Both the position numbers and the translations under genes were made by a program. Of a stretch of DNA of 5,765 nt, positions 1 through 5,765 are shown piece by piece. The stretch lies in NCBI GenBank assembly GCA_029863105.1, contig JAOTWC010000103.1:1-5765 (forward strand), read 5' to 3'. A model generated the notes under the pieces. The model was given only the letters and a program-made list of their open reading frames with translations. It did no database searches and was not told where the DNA came from. The first letter of the stretch is position 1. Every line of letters begins with the position of its first letter. Source of the DNA: Gemmatimonadota bacterium. Lineage in GTDB: Bacteria; Gemmatimonadota; Gemmatimonadetes; Palauibacterales; Palauibacteraceae.

Positions 1-758
1 TGCGCATCGGCGGCGCTGCGCCGCCGGTTCTGTTCGCCGGGCCCTGCAGCGTGGAATCGGAAGACCAGATTCACACCGTCGCCCGCAGGCTTGCCGGCCT
101 CGGCGTGCGCTTTCTGCGGGGAGGTGCGTTCAAACCCCGCACGTCGCCGTACGATTTCCAGGGTCTGGGGCGCGAAGCGCTCCGCTGGATGCGCAACGCC
201 GCCGACGAATCGGGCCTGCTCGTCGTCACGGAGGCGCTGTCGGAATCGTCCCTGGACGACGTGGCCGAGGTGGCAGACCTGGTGCAGATCGGATCGCGCA
301 ACATGCACAACTCGCCTCTCCTCACGGCGGCTGGCCGCACCGGCCGTCCGATCCTGGTCAAACGAGGCATGGCGGCAACGGTGGAGGAGTGGTTGTCCGC
401 CGGCGAATACTGCCTGGCCCACGGGTCGCCTTCGGTGGTGTTCTGCGAGCGGGGAATCCGGAGTTTCGACGACGGGACCCGCAACCTGCTGGATCTCGCC
501 GCGGTGGCGCTCCTGCGACATGCCCATGGCGTTCCCGTCATCGTAGATCCCTCACACGGTCTCGGACGCCGGGACCTCATCCTTCCGCTGAGCCGGGCGG
601 CGATCGCCGCGGGCGCGGCAGGGGTGATCGTCGAGGTCCATCCGCATCCGGGCACGGCGCTGAGCGACGGCCCGCAGGCGATATCCTATGAGGCCGTATC
701 GGAACTCATGGTCGCGTTCGATACGGATCGGCCGGCAGCCCTCGCGGGCAAGAACTGA
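1..758 (+). CDS. aroF: 3-deoxy-7-phosphoheptulonate (DAHP) synthase, AroF/Thermotoga type, 5'-truncated by the window edge
   Basis: This enzyme condenses phosphoenolpyruvate with erythrose-4-phosphate to DAHP, the first committed step of the shikimate pathway to chorismate, in the cytoplasm. The reading frame is open from base 3 and gives 251 residues up to the TGA at 756-758. Family motifs in fragment numbering are AGPCSVES (12-19), RGGAFKPRTSPYDFQGLG (39-56), GSRNMHNSPLL (97-107), LVKRG (118-122), CERGIR (148-153), VDPSH (181-185), VEVHP (210-214) and LSDGPQ (220-225). Cys15, His185, Glu211 and Asp222 fit the four metal ligands of the family. Their spacing matches that recalled for Thermotoga maritima DAHP synthase (Cys102, His272, Glu298, Asp309), so about 87 residues are probably missing upstream. 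That missing part normally carries a ferredoxin-like regulatory domain, or a chorismate mutase domain in Bacillus-type fusions; which applies here is not visible. The GTG at 51 is the Val of the conserved AGPCSVES motif and is not the start. The gene ends 14 nt before menF, suggesting co-transcription. Function is well supported; the isozyme and its feedback control are unknown. Confidence 0.95.
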   Translation, partial: RIGGAAPPVLFAGPCSVESEDQIHTVARRLAGLGVRFLRGGAFKPRTSPYDFQGLGREALRWMRNAADESGLLVVTEALSESSLDDVAEVADLVQIGSRNMHNSPLLTAAGRTGRPILVKRGMAATVEEWLSAGEYCLAHGSPSVVFCERGIRSFDDGTRNLLDLAAVALLRHAHGVPVIVDPSHGLGRRDLILPLSRAAIAAGAAGVIVEVHPHPGTALSDGPQAISYEAVSELMVAFDTDRPAALAGKN

Positions 759-772
759 GCGGCAGCCGGTCC

Positions 773-2167
773 ATGCGCCCCCGGTCGCCGGCGGCTGCGC
801 TCGGCTTGCGGGAGGAGCTTCTCCCCGGGCTCAGTTCCGCTGCCGATTCCAGCGCTCTCTTGCTGGCGACCGTGGAACTCCCGGCCGACACGGATCCTCT
901 TGCGCTGTGGGAGTCGTTTCCGGGCGAACCGGGCGTCTACTGGGACACGGACACGGAGACGATCTCCGGCGCCGGAATCTGTCTCGCGGCTGAGGCGGTC
1001 GATCAGCACAGAGAGCATCTCACGCGCCTTGCCTCCGCGGTCCGCCTGCCGGCCTCCGATTTCGCCACGGACCAGCCTCCCACACCCCGACTCCTGGGTG
1101 CCGTACCGTTTGTCCAGGGTTGGATCGACGAAGGCTGGGCCCGACTCGGGCCCGCCGGGTTCGCGCTGCCCCGGTGGACCCTGTTCCGGCGCGCCGGCCG
1201 CAGCACGCTTCAGCTGGCGATCGAGGGTCCGATCTGCGATGCGGACCTCGAACGAGTCGCCTCGGAGCTGACACGCCTCGAAGCGTCGCTTTCGTCGCCC
1301 GCCGCCGACAGGCCGTGGGGCCGGTTCTCCGCAGCGACGATTCCGCCGGGTCAGGATGAACTGACCTGGGGGAGGGCGGTGGAGGCGGCCCTGGAGGAGA
1401 TCCGGGCGAGTCATTTCCAGAAAGTGGTGCTGTCGCGCTGCGTGACGCATGAATTCTCGCGTCCCGTTTCCGCCGTCACCGTGCTCAGACAGTTGAGCGC
1501 ATCCGCGGCGGGTCGGTACCGGTTCGGCCTTCGTCACGGCGACACCGCGTTCGTAGGGGCCTCTCCCGAATGCCTGTTCGATAAGCGGGGCACGGCCGTG
1601 GAGCTGGAGGCGCTGGCCGGCACCTACGATCTGGGCGGAGATGACTCGGAGGCCGGTCTGATCAGGGCCACCGAACACCTGTTCGCCAGCGGAAAAGACC
1701 TGGAAGAGCAGTCTCTCGTCGTACGAGGAATCCTGGATGCGCTGACGCCTCTGTCAGATTCCGTGACGGCCGCGGAATGGCCGACGGTCCGGGAAGCACG
1801 CGGCCTGGCGCACCTGAGCACGCAGCTCGTGGCCCGTTTGCGCCCCGGTGTGTCCCCCTTCGAACTGATCGACGCTCTGCATCCGACGCCTGCAGTGGGC
1901 GGACTCCCACGTCCGGAGGCGCTCGCGTTCATCCGTGCGACCGAGACCTCCCCGCGTGGTCTGTTCGCAGGCCCGGTGGGATGGATCTCGCCCGACGGTG
2001 ATGCGTGCCTGGCGGTGGCGATTCGCTCGGCGCTGCTGCTGGGCAATCGGGCGTGCGTCTATGCGGGAGCGGGAATCGTCGCTGCATCCGATCCCACTGC
2101 CGAGTGGGAAGAAACGACGGCGAAGCTTCGCTGGCTGCACGAACTGTGCGCCGAGACACAGGAATGA
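773..2167 (+). CDS. menF: Isochorismate synthase MenF
   Basis: MenF converts chorismate to isochorismate, the entry step of classical menaquinone synthesis, using Mg2+ in the cytoplasm. The protein has 464 residues. The first ~190 form a weakly conserved N-terminal part, and the chorismate-binding domain covers about 195-460. Visible motifs are FQKVVLSR (215-222), GASPE (262-266), ALAGT (280-284), HPTPAVGG (370-377), an AGPVGW block (399-404), AVAIRS (414-419), AGAGIV (431-436) and AEWEET (443-448). Lys217 matches the general-base lysine that activates water (E. coli MenF K190, EntC K147) and Glu266 the general acid (K-to-E spacing 49 here, 50 in E. coli). This lysine argues for isochorismate synthase over anthranilate or aminodeoxychorismate synthase, which use ammonia. 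The menD neighbour favours a menaquinone role over a siderophore (EntC/DhbC) role. The ATG at 773 gives a short gap to aroF but has no clear Shine-Dalgarno sequence. A GGAGGAG at 811-817 lies inside the gene with no in-frame start at useful spacing behind it. A TTG at 806 is a less likely alternative start. The stop overlaps the menD start. Confidence 0.95.
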   Translation: MRPRSPAAALGLREELLPGLSSAADSSALLLATVELPADTDPLALWESFPGEPGVYWDTDTETISGAGICLAAEAVDQHREHLTRLASAVRLPASDFATDQPPTPRLLGAVPFVQGWIDEGWARLGPAGFALPRWTLFRRAGRSTLQLAIEGPICDADLERVASELTRLEASLSSPAADRPWGRFSAATIPPGQDELTWGRAVEAALEEIRASHFQKVVLSRCVTHEFSRPVSAVTVLRQLSASAAGRYRFGLRHGDTAFVGASPECLFDKRGTAVELEALAGTYDLGGDDSEAGLIRATEHLFASGKDLEEQSLVVRGILDALTPLSDSVTAAEWPTVREARGLAHLSTQLVARLRPGVSPFELIDALHPTPAVGGLPRPEALAFIRATETSPRGLFAGPVGWISPDGDACLAVAIRSALLLGNRACVYAGAGIVAASDPTAEWEETTAKLRWLHELCAETQE

Positions 2168-3978
2168 ACGGGGCCGACCTCCAGGCCGCCTGGGCCACCT
2201 GGCTGATCGACGCGCTGGGCGCCTGCGGCGTCCGGAATGCGGTCGTGAGCCCGGGCTCACGTTCGACCCCGCTCGTACTGGCCATCGCCGCGGCGGAACG
2301 TCGAGGCGGACTGACGAGCACGGTCGTGGTGGACGAGCGGTCGGCAGGATTCTTCGCGCTCGGCCAGGCTCGCGCGACGGGTGAGCCGACGTTGCTCGTC
2401 TGCACCTCGGGCACGGCCGGGGCGCATTACCTCCCGGCCGTGGTCGAGGCGAGCCGATCGCGACTTCCCCTGATCGTGCTCACGGCGGACCGGCCGTTCG
2501 AGTTGCGGCACCGCGGGGCCAGCCAGACGATCGACCAGGCGAACATGTTCGGACGATTCGTCAGCCGGTCCATCGAGGTGGGACCCGCGGATCCGGATCC
2601 ACGGGCGGTGGACGGTCTGCTGCGGACGGCGGTTCTGGCGGTCCACGCCACCGTGTGGCCGCAACGCGGACCGGTTCATCTGAACCTGGGATTCCGGAAG
2701 CCTCTCGAACCGACGGGTGCGCCCGACCCGGCCCTTGAAGCCCTTCAGGCTCGGGTGGCGGACACGCTGGCAAGCGGGCTCCCGTCCCCGGTCCCGCCGG
2801 CCGTTCGAGCCGACCCGCGGGCACTGGACGAGGCGGCAGGCCGTATTCGCCGGGCCCGGCGGGGTCTGCTCGTGCTCGGTCCGATGAACATAGCCGAGGC
2901 CCCCGCGCCCGAAGCCGTAGCGGCGTTCGCGGACGCGACCGGCTTCCCCGTGCTCGCGGAGGCGACGAGCCAGCATCGCTTTGGTGCCGTGGAGTACCCG
3001 TCCGCGTGCGACGTATTCGAGCCCCTGTTTTCGTCCCCGGAATTCCTGTCCGCCCGCGCACCGGACCTGGTGGTTCATCTCGGCGCCGCACCCGTCGGCC
3101 GCGCGCTCGGGGCATGGATCGCGACGTCCGGCGTCGACCGGATAGCGATCTGCCCACATGAACTGACGGAGCCGTTCAATCAGGCGGCGCAGATACTCGT
3201 GGGCGACGCAGGCGGAACTCTGCAGGCGCTGGCCGACCTGGTCGGCATCGCGGCTGACCTGTCGAATGCCGGGGTCTGGTCACGGACGTTGGTTGAAGCC
3301 GCAGCGACTGCCGCCGGGCAGGTGGGGGCATATCTGGACTCGGTGCCGGCCGACGCGCTGCACCAGGGCAAGGCGGTCCAACTCGCGGTGCAGGCGGTTC
3401 CGCAGGGCGGCCTGCTCATGCTCGGCAACAGCATGCCGGTTCGGGACGTCGACCTGTACTCCCGGGCTGCGGCCCGTGGGATCCGCGTGCTGTCGCAGCG
3501 CGGCGCCGCCGGCATCGACGGGCTGATTTCCGGTGCGCTCGGGGCTGCGGTCGCGTCCCGCCTGCCCACGGTCCTGCTGCTCGGCGACGTCAGCTTCCAG
3601 CACGACGTGGGAGGCCTCGCTCTCGGCCCCGTGGCGCATGGCGCGGAGGTGCCCGTGGCGATCGTCGTTTTGCAGAACGGCGGCGGTCGCCTGTTCGAAC
3701 TGCTTCCCGTACGCGGACAGCCCGCCATGGCCCGGACCTTCGAGCGTTTCTTTCTCACCCCCCCGGCGCCGAGTGCCGAGGCGGTCGCGGGTGCGTTCGG
3801 ACTGCGCGCGCGGTTGACCGCGCAACCGGCGGAGTTGGCCGAAGCCCTGGCCGACGCCATGGCCCAGCCCGGCGTGACCGTGATCGAAGCGGTGGTCGAC
3901 GGGCCGGCGGCGGTCCAGGCGATCGGCCGGATCGCCGCGAGCCTCGAGCGGGCGTTGGGCGGCCGGGCCGGCGCCTAG
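2164..3978 (+). CDS. menD: SEPHCHC synthase MenD (2-succinyl-5-enolpyruvyl-6-hydroxy-3-cyclohexene-1-carboxylate synthase)
   Basis: MenD is a thiamine diphosphate (ThDP) enzyme that decarboxylates 2-oxoglutarate and adds the resulting succinyl-semialdehyde unit to isochorismate, releasing CO2. The protein is 604 residues, somewhat longer than E. coli MenD (556). In order it shows SPGSRSTPL (29-37), VVVDERSAGFFALG (54-67) with the ThDP-activating Glu58, a CTSGTAGAHY block (80-89), LTADRPFELRHRG (106-118) with Arg110, SQTIDQ (120-125) with Gln121, GNSMPVRD (421-428) with Arg427, and SQRGAAGIDG (444-453) with Arg446. The C-terminal ThDP/Mg2+ motif has Asp475 (LLGDVSF) and Asn505 (QNGGGRLFELLP), equivalent to E. 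coli D442 and N469, with about three extra residues between them. E. coli Lys292 is replaced by Arg313. The frame stays open upstream to 2005, but homology begins at the ATG at 2164, which overlaps the menF stop as ATGA; the upstream part would only shadow menF. AGGA sits directly against the ATG, so translational coupling to menF is more likely than independent initiation. The stop is TAG at 3976-3978. Confidence 0.96.
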   Translation: MNGADLQAAWATWLIDALGACGVRNAVVSPGSRSTPLVLAIAAAERRGGLTSTVVVDERSAGFFALGQARATGEPTLLVCTSGTAGAHYLPAVVEASRSRLPLIVLTADRPFELRHRGASQTIDQANMFGRFVSRSIEVGPADPDPRAVDGLLRTAVLAVHATVWPQRGPVHLNLGFRKPLEPTGAPDPALEALQARVADTLASGLPSPVPPAVRADPRALDEAAGRIRRARRGLLVLGPMNIAEAPAPEAVAAFADATGFPVLAEATSQHRFGAVEYPSACDVFEPLFSSPEFLSARAPDLVVHLGAAPVGRALGAWIATSGVDRIAICPHELTEPFNQAAQILVGDAGGTLQALADLVGIAADLSNAGVWSRTLVEAAATAAGQVGAYLDSVPADALHQGKAVQLAVQAVPQGGLLMLGNSMPVRDVDLYSRAAARGIRVLSQRGAAGIDGLISGALGAAVASRLPTVLLLGDVSFQHDVGGLALGPVAHGAEVPVAIVVLQNGGGRLFELLPVRGQPAMARTFERFFLTPPAPSAEAVAGAFGLRARLTAQPAELAEALADAMAQPGVTVIEAVVDGPAAVQAIGRIAASLERALGGRAGA

Positions 3979-4054
3979 CCTTGCGACCGCCGACGGAAGT
4001 CCTTCTTCTATCGCCCCCGACCCGTTCTCCTGCAGACGAGGAAAAGGCAATTCG
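3979..4054 (+). other. menD-menB intergenic spacer, 76 nt
   Basis: This is the only gap above 14 nt in the window. It has a pyrimidine-rich middle (about 4001-4032) and ends in the menB ribosome binding site. There is no strong hairpin followed by a T run, so no intrinsic terminator is supported. A loose promoter-like pair can be drawn (TTGCGA at 3981-3986 and TTCTAT at 4006-4011, spacing 19), but the match is poor and may be chance. It is too short for menH, and I see no small gene in it. Read-through from menD into menB is the simplest reading. Confidence 0.5.
4038..4047 (+). promoter_or_regulatory. Shine-Dalgarno-like site for menB
   Basis: The purine-rich stretch GAGGAAAAGG ends 7 nt before the ATG at 4055. 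It is the clearest ribosome binding site in the window. It fits the layout, because menB is the one gene not placed close behind another and so must recruit ribosomes itself. It also supports the choice of the 4055 start. Confidence 0.6.
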
Positions 4055-4879
4055 ATGAGTTCCGTGACCTGGAAGGCCGAATCAGGATACGAAGACATCC
4101 GGTACGAAAAATCCGCCGATGGCATGGCGAAGATCACGATCAATCGACCGGAGGTCCGCAACGCGTTTCGTCCCGCGACGATTCACGAGATGCAGCGGGC
4201 GTTCGACGACGTACGGAACGACGCTTCGATCGGCGTCGCGATCCTGACGGGCGCTGGCGATCAGGCGTTCTGCTCCGGCGGGGATCAGTCCGTGCGCCAG
4301 CAGGGCGGGTATGCGGGCGACGACGGAATCCCGAGGCTCAACGTGCTCGACCTCCAACGCCAGATCCGCACGCTGCCCAAGCCCGTGATCGCGATGGTGG
4401 CGGGCTACGCGATCGGCGGCGGCCATGTGCTGCACGTCGTGTGCGATCTGACGATCGCCGCCGACAACGCGATCTTCGGTCAGACGGGGCCGAAAGTGGG
4501 GTCGTTCGACGGCGGTTTCGGCTCCTCGTACCTGGCCCGCATGGTCGGGCAGAAGAAGTCGCGCGAGATCTGGTATCTGTGCCGTCAGTACGACGCCCGA
4601 CAGGCTCTCGACATGGGGCTGGTGAACGCCGTTGTCCCATTGGAGCGACTGGAGGAAGAGACCGTCCAGTGGTGCCGCGAAATCCTGCAGCACAGTCCGA
4701 CGGCCATCCGGCTCCTGAAAGCGGCTCACAACGCGGATTGCGACGGTCAGACCGGTCTCCAGCAGCTGGCCGGCGACGCGACTCTGCTGTTCTACCTCAC
4801 GGAGGAGGCACAGGAAGGGAAGCGCGCGTTCCTCGAGAAGCGGAAGCCGGACTTCTCGAAGTTCCCGCGGTTCCCGTGA
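4055..4879 (+). CDS. menB: 1,4-dihydroxy-2-naphthoyl-CoA synthase MenB (type I)
   Basis: MenB performs the Dieckmann-like ring closure of o-succinylbenzoyl-CoA to DHNA-CoA. It belongs to the crotonase (enoyl-CoA hydratase) superfamily and is usually a cytoplasmic hexamer. The 274 residues match the family length (B. subtilis about 272, E. coli 285). Visible motifs are NRPEVRNAF (30-38), AFCSGGDQSVR (71-81) for the CoA/oxyanion site, YAIGGGHVLH (118-127), the signature QTGPKVGSFDGGFG (143-156), REIWYLCRQY (170-179) and the C-terminal KRKPDFSKFPRFP (262-274). Gly145, Asp152 and Tyr247 sit at a constant offset of 11 from E. coli Gly156, Asp163 and Tyr258. Glycine in the QTG position marks type I enzymes, which bind bicarbonate as the catalytic base; type II enzymes such as that of Mycobacterium have Asp there. 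These MenB-specific motifs exclude an ordinary enoyl-CoA hydratase. The start is supported by the Shine-Dalgarno-like site, and the stop overlaps the menA start. The sequence resembles Bacteroidota-type MenB as recalled, without a search. Confidence 0.97.
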   Translation: MSSVTWKAESGYEDIRYEKSADGMAKITINRPEVRNAFRPATIHEMQRAFDDVRNDASIGVAILTGAGDQAFCSGGDQSVRQQGGYAGDDGIPRLNVLDLQRQIRTLPKPVIAMVAGYAIGGGHVLHVVCDLTIAADNAIFGQTGPKVGSFDGGFGSSYLARMVGQKKSREIWYLCRQYDARQALDMGLVNAVVPLERLEEETVQWCREILQHSPTAIRLLKAAHNADCDGQTGLQQLAGDATLLFYLTEEAQEGKRAFLEKRKPDFSKFPRFP

Positions 4880-5765
4880 GCCGAGCCCGCGCCTGGATGC
4901 TCGCCATCCGGCCCAGGACGCTTCCGGCGGCGGCCTCGCCGGTCCTCGTCGGGAGCGCGCTCGCCGTCCAGGCGGGCGGGTTCGCGCCCGGTCCTGCGGT
5001 CGCAGCGCTGGGGGGTGCGCTCGCCCTCCAGGTAGGATCGAACCTGGCCAATGACGTATACGATTTCGAGCAGGGGGTCGATCTGGCGACGCGTCTCGGG
5101 CCGATCCGTGTGACGCAGGCAGGCATGCTCTCGGGCGCCGACGTAAAGCGGGGAATGTGGGCCGCATTCGGATTCGCCACCCTGATAGGGGTGTACCTGA
5201 CCGTCGTGGCGGGCTGGCCCGTCGTCGCGATCGGGCTGACGTCGATCGCCGCGGCGATCGCCTATACCGGCGGACCGTTTCCGCTCGGGTATCACGGCCT
5301 CGGCGATCTGTTCGTCATGGTGTTCTTTGGATTCGTCGCCGTGTGTGGCACGGTTTTCGTTCAGGTTGGTGCGGTTCCGGCCGCGGCCTGGCCGGCGGGC
5401 CTGATGGTAGGGTGCCTCACTTCGGCGATCCTGGTGGTGAACAACGTGCGGGACCACGAGACGGATCGGATCGCGGGCAAGCGGACGCTCGCGGTCATCC
5501 TGGGACGGGACTTCGGGGTTATCGAGTTCGGGGCGCTGCTCACGGTGGCCTACCTGACCGCGTATGCTCTCGTGTGGTTCCAGCACGTGTCGGCGTGGGC
5601 CCTGTTGTCGTTTCTGACAATGCCGGCAGCGGTTACACTGTTCGTACATGTGCGCAAGTACCGCGGGCCGCTGCTCAACACTACGCTCGCGCACACCGCC
5701 CAGCTCCTCTTCCTGTTCTCGACCCTGTTTTCGGCCGGTGTGGTCGTGGGCGTGCTATTGCGGTG
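4876..5765 (+). CDS. menA: 1,4-dihydroxy-2-naphthoate polyprenyltransferase MenA, 3' end cut by the window
   Basis: MenA is an integral membrane UbiA-superfamily prenyltransferase. It attaches a polyprenyl chain to DHNA with loss of CO2, giving demethylmenaquinone. The frame has no stop to the window edge and encodes 296 residues plus two bases; family members are about 290-310 long, so few residues are missing. Visible motifs are the N-terminal AIRPRTLPAA (10-19), the first aspartate-rich motif NDVYDFEQGVD (59-69) followed by RLGPIRVTQAG (73-83), YTGGPFPLGYHGLGDLF (130-146), and the second aspartate-rich motif NNVRDHETDRIAGKRTLAV (189-207). The Asp-rich motifs bind Mg2+ and prenyl diphosphate. 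Hydrophobic stretches suggest about eight or nine membrane helices. The GTG at 4876 overlaps the menB stop as GTGA, and no Shine-Dalgarno sequence is obvious, implying coupling to menB. The ATG at 4897 is an alternative start seven codons later. TGG before that ATG and the following LAIRP fit the usual MenA N-terminus with either start. The motifs favour MenA over UbiA, which acts on 4-hydroxybenzoate. Confidence 0.95.
   Translation, partial: MSRARAWMLAIRPRTLPAAASPVLVGSALAVQAGGFAPGPAVAALGGALALQVGSNLANDVYDFEQGVDLATRLGPIRVTQAGMLSGADVKRGMWAAFGFATLIGVYLTVVAGWPVVAIGLTSIAAAIAYTGGPFPLGYHGLGDLFVMVFFGFVAVCGTVFVQVGAVPAAAWPAGLMVGCLTSAILVVNNVRDHETDRIAGKRTLAVILGRDFGVIEFGALLTVAYLTAYALVWFQHVSAWALLSFLTMPAAVTLFVHVRKYRGPLLNTTLAHTAQLLFLFSTLFSAGVVVGVLLR

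Noticed and set aside
597..610. 14-bp palindrome GCGGCGATCGCCGC inside aroF
   Set aside because: It falls in codons for Ala-Ala-Ile-Ala-Ala in a conserved protein segment. GC-rich Ala/Ile codons readily produce such symmetry.
686..1678. Long open frame on the - strand opposite aroF and menF
   Set aside because: It lies wholly opposite well-identified genes, its translation is Arg/Gly/Pro-rich and low in complexity with no recognisable motif, and GC-rich codon bias commonly opens antisense frames.
2005..2163. In-frame upstream extension of menD by 53 codons
   Set aside because: It overlaps menF coding sequence and shows no MenD similarity. The ATG at 2164 matches the usual MenD N-terminus and forms a standard ATGA overlap.
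773..2167. Anthranilate synthase component I or siderophore isochorismate synthase instead of MenF
   Set aside because: The water-activating Lys217 favours isochorismate synthase, and overlap with menD favours the menaquinone pathway; no siderophore genes are present.
3758..3764. Run of seven C residues in menD, a possible slippage or frameshift site
   Set aside because: The MenD frame is correct on both sides and the run simply encodes Thr-Pro-Pro, so there is no sign of a frameshift.
3979..4030. Possible transcription terminator after menD
   Set aside because: Only very short complementary pieces (such as GAAG/CTTC) are present, with no stable GC stem followed by a T run.
4082..5167. 361-codon open frame on the - strand opposite menB and menA
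   Set aside because: The opposite strand encodes MenB with every catalytic motif intact. The antisense product is Arg-rich, has no recognised domain, and spans two unrelated genes.
4792..5694. 300-codon open frame on the - strand opposite menA
   Set aside because: It is highly charged (Arg, Asp, Glu, His) as expected from antisense of a hydrophobic membrane protein. The + strand has clear UbiA-family motifs.

Overview
The window holds part of a menaquinone (vitamin K2) biosynthesis operon from a GC-rich bacterium. Five genes, all on the + strand, fill it almost completely: the 3' three-quarters of a DAHP synthase gene (aroF type, 1-758), menF (773-2167), menD (2164-3978), menB (4055-4879) and a nearly complete menA that runs off the right edge (4876-5765). 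No RNA genes, mobile elements, CRISPR arrays, phage genes or long repeats were seen.

Organism: the sequence is very GC-rich by eye, with strong G/C third positions in every gene. The organism uses the classical (chorismate-isochorismate, Men) route rather than the futalosine route. The MenB protein, including its C-terminal block ending in PDFSKFPRFP, resembles MenB of the Bacteroidota/FCB group as I remember it. Together with the high GC this hints at a GC-rich member of that broad group (for example Rhodothermota or Gemmatimonadota). This assignment is weak and comes from recalled family patterns, not a search.

Layout: aroF stops 14 nt before menF. menF and menD overlap by 4 nt (ATGA). A 76-nt spacer, the largest gap in the window, separates menD from menB and carries a Shine-Dalgarno-like site for menB. 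menB and menA overlap by 4 nt (GTGA). The spacing suggests one transcript with two translationally coupled pairs.

How the genes work together: DAHP synthase performs the first step of the shikimate pathway, which leads to chorismate. MenF converts chorismate to isochorismate. MenD adds the succinyl-semialdehyde unit from 2-oxoglutarate to give SEPHCHC. MenB later closes the second ring to give DHNA-CoA. MenA prenylates DHNA in the membrane to give demethylmenaquinone. The steps between MenD and MenB (MenH, MenC, MenE), the DHNA-CoA thioesterase and the final methyltransferase are not in the window; some may lie downstream of menA.

All catalytic motifs checked are intact, apart from one conservative change in MenD. 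I found no evidence for a previously undescribed system. The most noteworthy points are the placement of a shikimate-entry enzyme at the head of a men operon, the absence of menH between menD and menB, and two perfect GC-rich palindromes inside coding sequence.
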